Part shown: positions 9,062 to 16,903 of the stretch, piece after piece
How positions within the stretch are numbered: position 1 is the stretch's first letter
Layout of the letters: the number at the start of each line of letters is the position of its first letter
NCBI GenBank assembly: GCA_035264885.1
Contig: DATFPK010000019.1
Location: 3,609-67,608, forward strand
Source: DATFPK01 sp035264885
Lineage (GTDB): Bacteria; Actinomycetota; Thermoleophilia; Solirubrobacterales; 70-9
Length of the DNA stretch: 64,000 bases
Direction: 5' to 3'
Position numbers and translations under genes: made by a program
Notes under the pieces: generated by a model
What the model saw: the letters and a program-made list of their open reading frames with translations, nothing else
What the model was told of the DNA's origin: nothing
The model's database searches: none

Positions 9062-9742
9062 CTACGGCGCTGGGCGGGGGACGTAGTCGCCGATCTCGAG
9101 CCCGTGCTCGGACAGCCAGGCAGCCTGCTCGCGCCAGCCGGGGCGGGCCCGGTCGAGGAGTCCCCAGAAGGCGGCCGAGTGGTTCAGCTCGCGCAGGTGG
9201 CAGAGCTCGTGCACGACGACGTAGTCCAGCACCCCGGGCGGGGCGACCAGAAGGCGCCAGGAGAATGAGAGCGAGCCGCGCGAGGAGCACGAGCCCCAGC
9301 GCGTCCGCGGGTCGCGAACCGAGATGCCGCGCGGGCGCAGGCCCAGGCGGGCCGCCTCGCGCCCGACCGCCGCTTGAAGACACAGCCTGGCCTCGCGCCG
9401 GTACCAGCGCTCGAGCGCGCCTTCGGCGTGCTCTCGCGGACCGCCCACGACGATCGCGGCGCCGCGCAGCCGCGCCGAGGCGCGCATGCCGCCGGCGAGG
9501 AGGATCGGCAGCGGCCGCCCGCCGATCCAGGCGAAGCCCGGCCGGTCCAGGCCGAGCGCGCCGGGCCGCGCCGACAGCTCCTCGGACCAGGCGACCTTGC
9601 CGGCGATCCAGTCGCGGTTGAGCCGAAGCATCCGGTCGATCTCCGCCCGCGTGGTCCGCCGCGGCACGGTCACCCGCAGGGGCTCCCGCGGGCCGACCGT
9701 GATCCGCAGGCGCCGGGAGCGCGGCGACTCCCGGACCAGCAC
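9062..9742 (-). CDS. YgjP-like (DUF45) metallopeptidase
   Basis: The 226-residue protein carries the YgjP/WLM-type zinc motif VVHELCHLRELNHSAAFW, with His 178, Glu 179, His 182 and a third His at 188. The family signature DPRTRWGSCSSRGSLSFSWRL precedes it (about 144-163). The start is uncertain. GTG 9742 is the last standard start before conserved sequence, but about ten plausible family residues lie upstream, where only CTG codons are available. It is probably downstream of amt in the same transcription direction, 95 bp after its stop. Members are presumed soluble proteases of unknown substrate. Confidence 0.8.
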   Translation of the reverse strand: MLVRESPRSRRLRITVGPREPLRVTVPRRTTRAEIDRMLRLNRDWIAGKVAWSEELSARPGALGLDRPGFAWIGGRPLPILLAGGMRASARLRGAAIVVGGPREHAEGALERWYRREARLCLQAAVGREAARLGLRPRGISVRDPRTRWGSCSSRGSLSFSWRLLVAPPGVLDYVVVHELCHLRELNHSAAFWGLLDRARPGWREQAAWLSEHGLEIGDYVPRPAP

Positions 9743-9837
9743 CTCGTGGCGGACGCCCCCGATCTCGATCTCGTGTGGCCTTCGCTGCCGCAGAGGCGGC
9801 AGGGTGGCAGAGGCGCCCGACGGCGCCGCAGGCGCGC

Positions 9838-11181
9838 TCAGGCCGGGTCGGCCACCGGGGTGCCGCGGGCGCCCCTGCCGTCGCCGGCGACCTCGTCGAC
9901 GCCGTCCCCGTCCGGGAAGACCAGGATCGCGCCCTCGCCGGTGACGTAGGCCTCCTCGCCGTGTTGGGTGACGTCCATGCCGATCGCCTGATCGTGGTCG
10001 GTCGCACGCAGCGGCATGACCAACCCGAGCAGGCGTAGGAGCACGTACGTGGCCCCGAATGCATAGGCGGGAGCGGCGAGGGCCGCGAGCACCTGGTCGA
10101 GGAGCTGCCCGGCATTCCCGTAGAAGAGGCCGTCGGAGAGGCCGTTCCATCCGACCTCGGCGACGAAGCCGATGAAGAGGATGCCGACGAACCCGGCGAT
10201 GCCGTGGACAGCCAGCACGTCGAGCGTCTCGTCGACCCGGGTCCGAGGGCGCAGGGCGACGACGGCGTAGCAGGGCAAAGCGCCGAGGGCCCCGAGTGCT
10301 AGCGCCCATCCGGGGCTGACGTAGCCGCCCGCCGGGGTGATCAGGACGCAGCCGACGATGATCGCTGTCGCGGCGCCGATCGCAGTCACCCTGCGCCCGC
10401 GAATCGCGTCGAGCACGAACCAGACCAGGAGTGAGGCGGCCGGGGTCAGCAGCGTGTTGGTGAAGGCGAGCACCGAGTTTGCTCCGGTGTTGAAGCCGCT
10501 GCCTCCGTTGAACCCGAACCAGCCGAACCAGAGGAGACCCGCGCCGAGCAGCACGTAGACGGCGTTGTGGGGGAGGAGGGCCTGGCGGCCGTAGTCCTTG
10601 CGGGTGCCTATCACCAGCGCCGCCGCGAGGGCGGAGAAGCCGGAACCCATCTCGACCGGCACGCCGCCGGCGAAGTCGAGGGTCCCGCGCTCGAACAGCC
10701 AGCCCCCGCCGAAGGCCCAGTGGGCGAGGACGGAGTACACGAGCACCGACCAGAGCGCCGAAAAGGCGAGAAAGGCACCGAAGCGCATCCGCTCGACCAC
10801 CGCGCCGGAGATCAGGGCCGTGGTGATGATGCAGAACGTCGCCTGGAAGGCGAAGAAGAGCAGGTGGGGGATCGTCGATCCATCGCGGGGCTCGAACGTG
10901 ACGTCGTTGAGGAACGCATGTCCGAAGCCGCCGATGAGGTCGTTCTCCCCGTCGAAGGCGAACGAGTAGCCGATCGCGGCCCAGGTCACCGTCGCGACCG
11001 CGATCGCGGCAACGCACATCATGAACGTGTTGAGCGTGTTCCTCGACCGCACGAGCCCGGCGTAGAAGAGGCCGAGGGCCGGGGTCATCATCAGGACCAG
11101 CGCCGTGGCGGCGAGCATCCAGGCGGTGTCGCCGGTGTCGATCGGAGAGGCCTGGGCGAAGATGCCGAGGTCGATGCTCAT
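9838..11181 (-). CDS. amt: Ammonium transporter, variant pore (Glu at first twin-His site)
   Basis: This 447-residue inner-membrane Amt/Mep/Rh protein has about 11 transmembrane helices and takes up ammonium. Aligning AHWAFGGG and LDFAGGVPVEM with E. coli AmtB (AHMVWGGG, LDFAGGTVVHI) places Glu 177 at the first pore histidine (His168). Phe 157 falls at Trp148 of the outer recruitment site. The second pore histidine is kept as His 326 in VLAVHGIAG. Asp 169 and the gate phenylalanines are present. The start overlaps the glnK stop by 4 nt (ATGA), the classical PII-Amt pairing, so PII gating is expected. Confidence 0.95.
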   Translation of the reverse strand: MSIDLGIFAQASPIDTGDTAWMLAATALVLMMTPALGLFYAGLVRSRNTLNTFMMCVAAIAVATVTWAAIGYSFAFDGENDLIGGFGHAFLNDVTFEPRDGSTIPHLLFFAFQATFCIITTALISGAVVERMRFGAFLAFSALWSVLVYSVLAHWAFGGGWLFERGTLDFAGGVPVEMGSGFSALAAALVIGTRKDYGRQALLPHNAVYVLLGAGLLWFGWFGFNGGSGFNTGANSVLAFTNTLLTPAASLLVWFVLDAIRGRRVTAIGAATAIIVGCVLITPAGGYVSPGWALALGALGALPCYAVVALRPRTRVDETLDVLAVHGIAGFVGILFIGFVAEVGWNGLSDGLFYGNAGQLLDQVLAALAAPAYAFGATYVLLRLLGLVMPLRATDHDQAIGMDVTQHGEEAYVTGEGAILVFPDGDGVDEVAGDGRGARGTPVADPA

Positions 11182-11573
11182 GGCGTGGTGGAGGCCGGGG
11201 GCCGGGCGAGCGCCGTCCGCGCCTTATCGACAGGCGTCACTGCCGCATGGTCGGTCTCACCGGTCCTGATCCGCACCACCCGCTCGAGCGGCAGGACGAA
11301 GATCTTGCCGTCGCCGACGTCGTCGGTCCGGCCGCCCTCGCAGAGCGCCGTGATCGTCGGCTCGACGAACTCGTCGGAGACCGCGATCTCGAATCGGACC
11401 TTCTCGGAGAGGCCCATCTGGACGGTGGTGCCGCGGTAGGTCTCGACCCGGTCGAGCTCCCCGCCGTGGCCCTGCACACGGCTCAGCGAGAGGCCGCGCA
11501 CCTCGGCTCGGTACAGGGCCTCCAGCACGTCGTTCGCCTTCTCGGGCCGCACGATGCCGATCACGAGCTTCAC
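11178..11573 (-). CDS. glnK: PII nitrogen regulatory protein (GlnB/GlnK family)
   Basis: This 131-residue protein starts at GTG 11573 (VKLVIGIVRPEKANDV). The C-terminal PII signature GKIFVLPLERVVRIRTGE is intact. PII trimers sense ATP/ADP and 2-oxoglutarate and plug Amt channels. In the T-loop, YRGTTVQMGLSEKV aligns with YRGAEYMVDFLPKV, so the Tyr51 used for uridylylation or adenylylation is Val. The T-loop also carries about four additional residues before YRG. A hydrophilic tail of about 20 residues extends past the usual end. The stop overlaps the amt start by 4 nt. Confidence 0.95.
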   Translation of the reverse strand: MKLVIGIVRPEKANDVLEALYRAEVRGLSLSRVQGHGGELDRVETYRGTTVQMGLSEKVRFEIAVSDEFVEPTITALCEGGRTDDVGDGKIFVLPLERVVRIRTGETDHAAVTPVDKARTALARPPASTTP

Positions 11574-11608
11574 GTCTCTCCTTTGCCGGGGACTGCCGCG
11601 GCGATTCT

Positions 11609-11630
11609 CCACCTCGCCATGGCGAGGTGG
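11609..11630. repeat. 22-bp perfect palindrome upstream of glnK
   Basis: CCACCTCGCCA followed directly by its exact reverse complement, with no spacer, lies 36 bp before the glnK GTG. It could be a dimeric regulator site for the glnK-amt operon or form a cruciform or hairpin in the leader. Confidence 0.6.
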
Positions 11631-11671
11631 CATTGGCCCGCCGTACAGGATCGGCGACATCGCCTTGTACA

Positions 11672-11705
11672 TGTGTCGAAATCGCAGCGCCGCCACTTCG
11701 ACACA
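11672..11705. repeat. 9-bp inverted repeat upstream of the YdjC gene
   Basis: TGTGTCGAA (11672-11680) and TTCGACACA (11697-11705) are exact inverted arms separated by 16 bp, in the divergent region between glnK and the deacetylase gene. The repeat is 27 bp before the GTG at 11733. It may be an operator for either side. Confidence 0.5.
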
Positions 11706-11732
11706 CCGCCCAATCGGCGCGAAGATCGGACG

Positions 11733-12341
11733 GTGACCGCGCGCCTCCTGATCGTCGCCGATGACTACGGGTACTCGCCGGCCTACAACCGCGGGATCCT
11801 CGAGGCGGTGCGGGCGGGGACGATCGACGCCGCCGGCGCCATGGTGGTCCGGCCCTGGTGCGACCCGGCGCCGCTCCTGAACGCCGGGGTCGAGGTCGGC
11901 CTGCACATCGAGGCGGGCGGGTCGCTCGACCTGCAGCTCGAGCGCTTCGAGCGCCTGTTCGGCGCACCGCCGCGCTACCTCGACGGCCACCACCACTGCC
12001 ACGCCGACCCGGGGCTCGAGGACGTGGTCGTGGACCACGCGCTGCGGCTCGGCGTCCGCGTGCGCTCGATCGACGAGCGCCAGCGTGGGCGCCTCCGCGA
12101 GACCGGCGTGGCGACGCCGGACCGCCTGGTGGGGCGGCTCGACGAGGCGCAGGACCCGCTCCTGCCGGAGATCGCGGCGGTGATCGGGGGCTCGGCGCCG
12201 CCGGAGGGCGTGACCGAGTGGATGACCCACCCGGGGCGGCGGGACGCGGAACTCGGCTCCCGCTACGACGAGGGGCGGGAGGCCGACCTCGAGCTGCTCT
12301 TGCGGCTCCGCGGCGACCCTGCGATCGCTGCCTGGCGCTGA
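11733..12341 (+). CDS. YdjC/ChbG-family carbohydrate deacetylase
   Basis: The 202-residue protein starts at GTG 11733 (VTARLLIVADDYGYSPAYNRG). The N-terminal DDYG metal motif, a later GLHIEAG (H and substrate-site residues) and DGHHHCHADPG (about 86-96) are the Asp-His-His metal ligands of the YdjC fold. Members remove N-acetyl groups from chito-oligosaccharides or hopanoid-linked sugars. At about 200 residues it is shorter than many members (240-290), mainly in the C-terminal part. It ends inside the opposite-strand WS/DGAT gene, with a 79-nt tail-to-tail overlap. The physiological substrate is unknown. Confidence 0.85.
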   Translation: MTARLLIVADDYGYSPAYNRGILEAVRAGTIDAAGAMVVRPWCDPAPLLNAGVEVGLHIEAGGSLDLQLERFERLFGAPPRYLDGHHHCHADPGLEDVVVDHALRLGVRVRSIDERQRGRLRETGVATPDRLVGRLDEAQDPLLPEIAAVIGGSAPPEGVTEWMTHPGRRDAELGSRYDEGREADLELLLRLRGDPAIAAWR

Positions 12342-13738
12342 CGGCGGCGCCTGCGCTTCGGCGTCGCCTTCGAGAGCTCCTCCGTCACGGCCTCGAGCTC
12401 GAGCGCGAAGCTGTCCAGGTCGGCCATCGCGTCGTAGTCGCCGATCAGGCCGAAGCTGACCCTGCCGTTGTAGGAGAAGATGCCGACGCATAGGGCCTGC
12501 CTCTGGGCGAGCGGGACCATCGGGACGATCCGCTCCATCTCCCGGCCGAGGACGTAGAGCGGAAACTGCGGTCCGGGGATGTTCGTGATGACGAGGTTGA
12601 AGAACCGCTGGCGCGGCTGGAGCCGGGCCGCCTGCGCGGCGATCGTCGGTGGCGCGAAGTCGGCGAGCTGCGTGAGGATCTGGGCGCCGACGGCCTGGCC
12701 GGAGCTCTTCAGGTCGCCCATCGCCGCCGAGACGAGCCTGAGGCGCTCGACTGGGTCCTCGCACCAGATCGCCAGCGGGGCCATCATCCCGGCGACCCGG
12801 TTGCCGAGCGCCCCCTGGTGCTCGTCGGCTCGGACGCTGACCGGCACGAGCGCCCGCAGCTCGAGCTCCTCCGTGTCGTAGCCGCGGGCCCGCATGTACT
12901 TGCCGAGCGCGCCGGCGACGATCGAGAGGATCACGTCGTTGAGCGTGCCGCCGTGCTCGTTCTTGATCTGCTTGAGCTCGTCGACGTCGGCCTCGGCCCA
13001 GGTGAAGCGGCGGTGCGGCCCGATCTCCACGTTGAAGGGGCTGGGCGGGGCTCCCATTCCGGCGCCGAGAAGGCGTCCGGCGTTCGCCGCGCCGGCACCG
13101 ACCTGCGAGGCCACCTGCCGTGGCCCCCGGAGCACCGCGCGGACGCCGCGGCCGATCTCGCGCGGCCTGGTCATCCGCTCGACCAGGGCATCGCCGAGCA
13201 GCTTGGCGCCCGACGGCTCGGGGCGGGGGAGCCACTCAGGACCGGGGCCCGGCTCCGTCTGCGGCTCGCGGGCGGTGTCGAACAGCACGGTCGTGATGTC
13301 CATACCGGAGACGCCGTCGACCAGGGCGTGATGGCTCTTGCCGATGATCGCGAAGCGGTCGCCCTCGAGGCCTTCGACGAGCCAGAGCTCCCAGAGCGGC
13401 TTCGAGCGGTCGAGCTGCTGGGAGAAGATCCGGGCCGCGAGGTTGCGGAGCTGCTCCTCGGAGCCCGGCGCCGGCAGCGCGGTCCCGCGGACGTGGTACT
13501 CGAGGTTCAGGTGGGGGTCGTCGACCCAGACCGGCCGCCCCTGCCCGAACGGGACGAACCGAACCTTCTGGCGGAAGCGCGGCACCAGGTGGAGCCGCGA
13601 GCCGATGTGGTCGCGGAACTCCGCGTAGGAGGGCGCAGGTCCCGCGAACGTGGCGGTCGAGGCAACGTGCATGTGGGCGCCGTCCCGCTCCATGTGCAGG
13701 AACGAGGAGTCAAGGCCGCTCAGGCGCTCGCTGCTCAC
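12263..13738 (-). CDS. Wax ester synthase / diacylglycerol acyltransferase (WS/DGAT)
   Basis: This 491-residue bifunctional acyltransferase uses acyl-CoA to esterify diacylglycerol or fatty alcohols, making storage triacylglycerol or wax. The catalytic HHxxxDG is present as SHHALVDGVSG, with His 136, His 137 and Asp 141. The N-terminal LSGLDSSFLHMERDGAHMHV and the later VSVRADEHQGALGNRV and NLVITNIPGP segments are family landmarks. The last 35 residues are Arg/Ser-rich and lie in the region overlapping the YdjC gene, so the functional domain probably ends before them. It diverges from the riboswitch-controlled gene. Confidence 0.95.
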   Translation of the reverse strand: MSSERLSGLDSSFLHMERDGAHMHVASTATFAGPAPSYAEFRDHIGSRLHLVPRFRQKVRFVPFGQGRPVWVDDPHLNLEYHVRGTALPAPGSEEQLRNLAARIFSQQLDRSKPLWELWLVEGLEGDRFAIIGKSHHALVDGVSGMDITTVLFDTAREPQTEPGPGPEWLPRPEPSGAKLLGDALVERMTRPREIGRGVRAVLRGPRQVASQVGAGAANAGRLLGAGMGAPPSPFNVEIGPHRRFTWAEADVDELKQIKNEHGGTLNDVILSIVAGALGKYMRARGYDTEELELRALVPVSVRADEHQGALGNRVAGMMAPLAIWCEDPVERLRLVSAAMGDLKSSGQAVGAQILTQLADFAPPTIAAQAARLQPRQRFFNLVITNIPGPQFPLYVLGREMERIVPMVPLAQRQALCVGIFSYNGRVSFGLIGDYDAMADLDSFALELEAVTEELSKATPKRRRRRQRQAAIAGSPRSRKSSSRSASRPSS

Positions 13739-13825
13739 GCACGAATCCTCTCACAGGGGAGGACTGTGATGCCCGTCACACAGGGCGGCCTCGATGCCCC
13801 GTACGGTCGCCCGTCCAACAGATCG

Positions 13826-13990
13826 AGTAACCGATCTGCCGAGTCGCACGGCCGGACCGAGGCCGCAGCGAGCGGGGGAACCACAGCCGCCATCGCGGCA
13901 GGGGCGAACGAGGCGCTGAGCCGCCTCCGGCGCGCGTCCGGGACGAGCCCGGGCGGGCGCGAGCCCGTCAGCTAACCCCGCAGGCAGGAA
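13826..13990 (+). promoter_or_regulatory. Cyclic di-AMP riboswitch (ydaO/yuaA type)
   Basis: The leader of the RlpA-like gene carries the ordered conserved blocks of the ydaO class: CTGCCGAGTCGC (13837-13848), GAGCGGGGGAACCA (from about 13870), GGGGCGAACGA (from 13901) and GAGCCCGTCAGCTAACCCCG (13961-13980) followed by CAGGC. GC-rich helices lie between the blocks. The ribosome-binding site (AGGAAAGGAAGG) follows immediately. In the family, ligand binding lowers expression of cell-wall or osmotic-stress genes. The identification is by motif recognition; the ends are approximate. A 68-codon open frame inside it is incidental. Confidence 0.88.
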
Positions 13991-14005
13991 AGGAAGGCAA
14001 TCACC

Positions 14006-14914
14006 GTGCGACGTTTCCGTCGTAGACGACGGCGGGCCGCCGCGCAGGCCCTGCTGGGCTTCGCGGCTCTCGCCACCACAGCAAGCATCGGAATCGCCGC
14101 CGCCGGGCCGGGACGGGCCCGGATCGCCGCGCCGGAGGAGACGCTCTCGTTCGGCGAGAGGTTCCGCCTGGCCGGCAGCGTCCCGGTCGACGCCGGCATG
14201 GACGTGCGGATCAGGTTCCGGGCGGCCGGCAGCGACAGCTGGCGGCTCGTCCGCAAGACCCACACCGACCGCAACGGCACCTACCGCACCAGGCTGCGGG
14301 CACAAGTTAACGGCGCTTACCGCGCCTTCCCGGCCCAGGGCCGCGCGTCCTCGTCCGAGGAGATCGAGGTCCGCTCGCGGACGGCGTTCCACGTGAGCGG
14401 CCACGACCTGAAACTGGGCCACGGCGTCCGCCTCCAGGGCCGGGTGCGGCCGGGCGGCAGACGCACGGTCAAGGTCGTCGTCCGCGGTCCCGGCCGGGAC
14501 GTGCGGACCGACGCGGTCTCCCGCGACGGCCGGTTCGCGCTGGCCTTGAAGCCGCGCCATGCCGGGGTGTACAGGCTGCGCGCCTACACGAGCCGCAATC
14601 TCAGGGCGGGCGGCAGCGTCAGCCCCGCCCGGCGGGTGACCGCGTACCGACCCGCCGAGGCCTCCTGGTATGGCCCCGGGTTCTGGGGCAACCGCACGGC
14701 CTGCGGCCAGGTGCTGCGGCCCGGCATGCTCGGCGTCGCGCACCGAGGCCTGCCCTGCGGCACGGAGGTCAAGTTCCGCTACCGCGGGCGCACCGTTCGC
14801 GCCCCGGTCATCGACCGCGGCCCGTTCGCCCCCGGCCGGCGGTGGGACCTGACCCAGGCCACGAAGGAGCGCCTGCGGTTCCCGGACGTCGGGACCGTCT
14901 GGAGCTCGAAGTAA
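14006..14914 (+). CDS. Secreted RlpA-like double-psi beta-barrel protein under riboswitch control
   Basis: The 302-residue protein starts at GTG 14006, after a strong AGGAAAGGAAGG site. An Arg-rich start and hydrophobic stretch (11-34) form an export signal. Two beta-sandwich repeats (about 42-124 and 127-213) precede a C-terminal double-psi barrel (217-302) containing ASWYGPGFWGN, HRGLPCGTEVKF and the acidic site VIDRGPF (Asp 270). This barrel is typical of RlpA, resuscitation-factor-like and endolytic murein enzymes that act on peptidoglycan outside the membrane. The c-di-AMP riboswitch upstream fits a wall-remodelling role. Its stop abuts the convergent dinB stop. Confidence 0.85.
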   Translation: MRRFRRRRRRAAAQALLGFAALATTASIGIAAAGPGRARIAAPEETLSFGERFRLAGSVPVDAGMDVRIRFRAAGSDSWRLVRKTHTDRNGTYRTRLRAQVNGAYRAFPAQGRASSSEEIEVRSRTAFHVSGHDLKLGHGVRLQGRVRPGGRRTVKVVVRGPGRDVRTDAVSRDGRFALALKPRHAGVYRLRAYTSRNLRAGGSVSPARRVTAYRPAEASWYGPGFWGNRTACGQVLRPGMLGVAHRGLPCGTEVKFRYRGRTVRAPVIDRGPFAPGRRWDLTQATKERLRFPDVGTVWSSK

Positions 14915-15985
14915 TCAGACCGAGAGGCTGAGCTGGTCCTCGGCTTCGGCCGGGGCCGGCTCGGCGCTCGCGGCGAACGCCGCGACCCCGACCCCGAGCA
15001 GCCGCACCGGCCGCGGCGGGTCGTAGGCCCGGAGCAGCTCGACCGCCACGGTCCCGATCGTCTCGGGGTCGTTCACCGGCTCGTCGAGCGTCCGGGCCCG
15101 GGTCACGGTTGTCCAGTCGTCGAGGCGGACCTTGATCCGCACGGTCCGTCCCGTGAGCTTCTTGGCGCGGAGGCGGCCCGAGAGCTCCGCCGCCTGCTCG
15201 GTGACGACGCCGGTCATCCGCTCGAGCCCGGTGATGTCGGTGTCGAAGGTCGTCTCGACCGACTGCGACTTCGCCTCGCGGCTCGTCTCGACGGGGGAGG
15301 AGTCCTCGAACCGGGCGCGCCGGCTGAGCCAGACGCCGATTCTCGGTCCGTAGGCCGCCTTCAGCTCCTCCACGTCGCGGGCGCGGAGGTCGGCGAGGGT
15401 GCGGACGCCGGCCCGCTCCAACCTCTCGACGGTCTTCGGCCCGATGCCCGGGATGATCCCTGGCGATTCCGTCGTGAAGCGCTCCAGGGCCTCCTCGCGG
15501 GTCAGGACGACGAAACCGGCCGGCTTGGCCATCTCGCTGGCGATCTTGGCGAGCAGGCGGTTCTCGGCGATGCCGATCGAGCAGGTCAGAGCGGTCCGCT
15601 CGCGGATCTCGGTGGCGATCCGCCGCATGGTCGCCTTCGGCGAATAGAGGCCCGTCAGGTCGAGGTAGACCTCGTCGAGCCCCATCACCTGCACGGTCTC
15701 AGCGTGGTCGTGGACGATCCTCATGATCTCGCGGGAGGCGGCCCGGTAGGCGTCGAAGTCGGGCCGGATGTAGATCGCGTCCGGCAGCCGCCGGCGAGCG
15801 ACGGCCGCCGGCATGGCCGAGTGGATCCCGGCGAGCTGCCGGGCTTCGTAGCTCGCCGTCGTCACCACCGCCCGCGGGCCCGACCCGCAGACCACCACCG
15901 GCTTGCCCCGCAGCTCCGGCCGCCGCCGCAGCTCCACGGACGCGTAGAAGGCGTCCATGTCGAGATGGGCGATGGTCCGGTCCAC
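14915..15985 (-). CDS. dinB: DNA polymerase IV (Y family)
   Basis: This 356-residue translesion polymerase has catalytic acidic residues at D9 and D11 (HLDMDAFYASVE) and D104-E105 (GLDEVYLD). The steric-gate region, the helix-hairpin-helix thumb (IPGIGPKTVERL, about 176-187) and the little-finger domain are complete. The C-terminus QLSLSV resembles a beta-clamp-binding motif. The length is typical. No LexA-like box was found in the short gap upstream, so damage control of this gene is not evident from the sequence. Confidence 0.95.
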   Translation of the reverse strand: MDRTIAHLDMDAFYASVELRRRPELRGKPVVVCGSGPRAVVTTASYEARQLAGIHSAMPAAVARRRLPDAIYIRPDFDAYRAASREIMRIVHDHAETVQVMGLDEVYLDLTGLYSPKATMRRIATEIRERTALTCSIGIAENRLLAKIASEMAKPAGFVVLTREEALERFTTESPGIIPGIGPKTVERLERAGVRTLADLRARDVEELKAAYGPRIGVWLSRRARFEDSSPVETSREAKSQSVETTFDTDITGLERMTGVVTEQAAELSGRLRAKKLTGRTVRIKVRLDDWTTVTRARTLDEPVNDPETIGTVAVELLRAYDPPRPVRLLGVGVAAFAASAEPAPAEAEDQLSLSV

Positions 15986-16018
15986 GATCCGATGGTAGGA
16001 AGCCGGCGGGACGGCGCC

Positions 16019-16867
16019 TCAGCGCGCCGGCGCGCCGTAGCCGCCGAGGAGCCGGCGGACGACGCCGGTGATCGTCCGGGCGCCGTACGGGAGGCTCGGG
16101 TTGCCGTCGGTCAGGACCGCGACCCCAAGCCCGCGCCTGCCGTGGCGGAGCTGCGCCACCTGGTTGACGCGCCAGCCGCCTGCCGCGGGGACCCAGCCGC
16201 CCTTGAAGTAGAGGCGCCAGCCGCGCAGGCGGGCGGGGGGGATGCCCCAGCGCTGGTAGGAGACGACCGTGGCGAGCAGGCGGAAGGCGTAGGCGCGGTG
16301 GCGGCCCGGGACGAAGCGCTGGAGCCTGCGCATGAACCGGGCCTGGTCATGCGCGCTGATCGCGGTCAGCCCCCAGACCACGTGGGGGGAGAAGTCGCGC
16401 ATCCCGGCGGCCCGCGCGAGCCGGACCAGGGCATGGTTGCCGACGGTGTCGCGGATGATCGTCGCCGCGGTGTTGTCCGAGCGCCGGATCATCGGGCCCA
16501 GCAGCGCCCGATCGGCCCCGCGCAGGCCGCGGTTGCGGACCGAGGCCCGGCGCAGGTAGGCGGTCATCACCTTGACGACGCTCGCCGAGCGGAACCGGCG
16601 GTGGGAGCGATGGCCGCGCAGCCTTCCGTGCTCGCCGACGACCGCGAAGGACACGCGTCCGAGGCGGTGCGCGGCGAATCGCTCCGCCCGCCGGACGCGG
16701 CGCCGCCACGGGTACTGCGATCCGGTGGTGACGAGGCCTACTCCGAAGCCGCGCGCGGCCGGACCGGCCGGCGCCGCCGGCTCGGCCTGCGAGGGCGGGG
16801 GGTGCGCCGGGTGCGCGACCGCCCCGATCAGGGCGGCGGCGAGTACCAGGAGGGCGGCGCGCTTCAT
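16019..16867 (-). CDS. Secreted class A beta-lactamase-like serine hydrolase
   Basis: The 282-residue protein starts at ATG 16867 with a signal peptide (MKRAALLVLAAALIGAVA). Catalytic motifs of the penicillin-recognising serine hydrolases are present: SASVVK (Ser 96, Lys 99), SDN at 130-132, and KGG at 222-224 in place of KTG. A beta-lactamase or a D,D-peptidase/transpeptidase-like wall enzyme would both fit. The lack of a clear ExxLN omega loop argues against an efficient beta-lactamase. It diverges from the small gene at 16904, with 36 bp between the start codons. Confidence 0.8.
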   Translation of the reverse strand: MKRAALLVLAAALIGAVAHPAHPPPSQAEPAAPAGPAARGFGVGLVTTGSQYPWRRRVRRAERFAAHRLGRVSFAVVGEHGRLRGHRSHRRFRSASVVKVMTAYLRRASVRNRGLRGADRALLGPMIRRSDNTAATIIRDTVGNHALVRLARAAGMRDFSPHVVWGLTAISAHDQARFMRRLQRFVPGRHRAYAFRLLATVVSYQRWGIPPARLRGWRLYFKGGWVPAAGGWRVNQVAQLRHGRRGLGVAVLTDGNPSLPYGARTITGVVRRLLGGYGAPAR

Positions 16868-16903
16868 GCTGGCTGGCGTTGCGTGCGAAATAGACTCTCG
16901 CAG

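Noticed and set aside
13769..13975. 68-codon open frame upstream of the RlpA-like gene
   Set aside because: It lies almost wholly inside the c-di-AMP riboswitch; its codons coincide with conserved RNA motifs and no domain or RBS supports it.
14915..15985. DinB catalytic motif reads GLDEVYLD rather than SIDEAYLD
   Set aside because: The catalytic Asp and Glu are present, and the Gly-Leu variant is common in Y-family polymerases, so activity is not in doubt.
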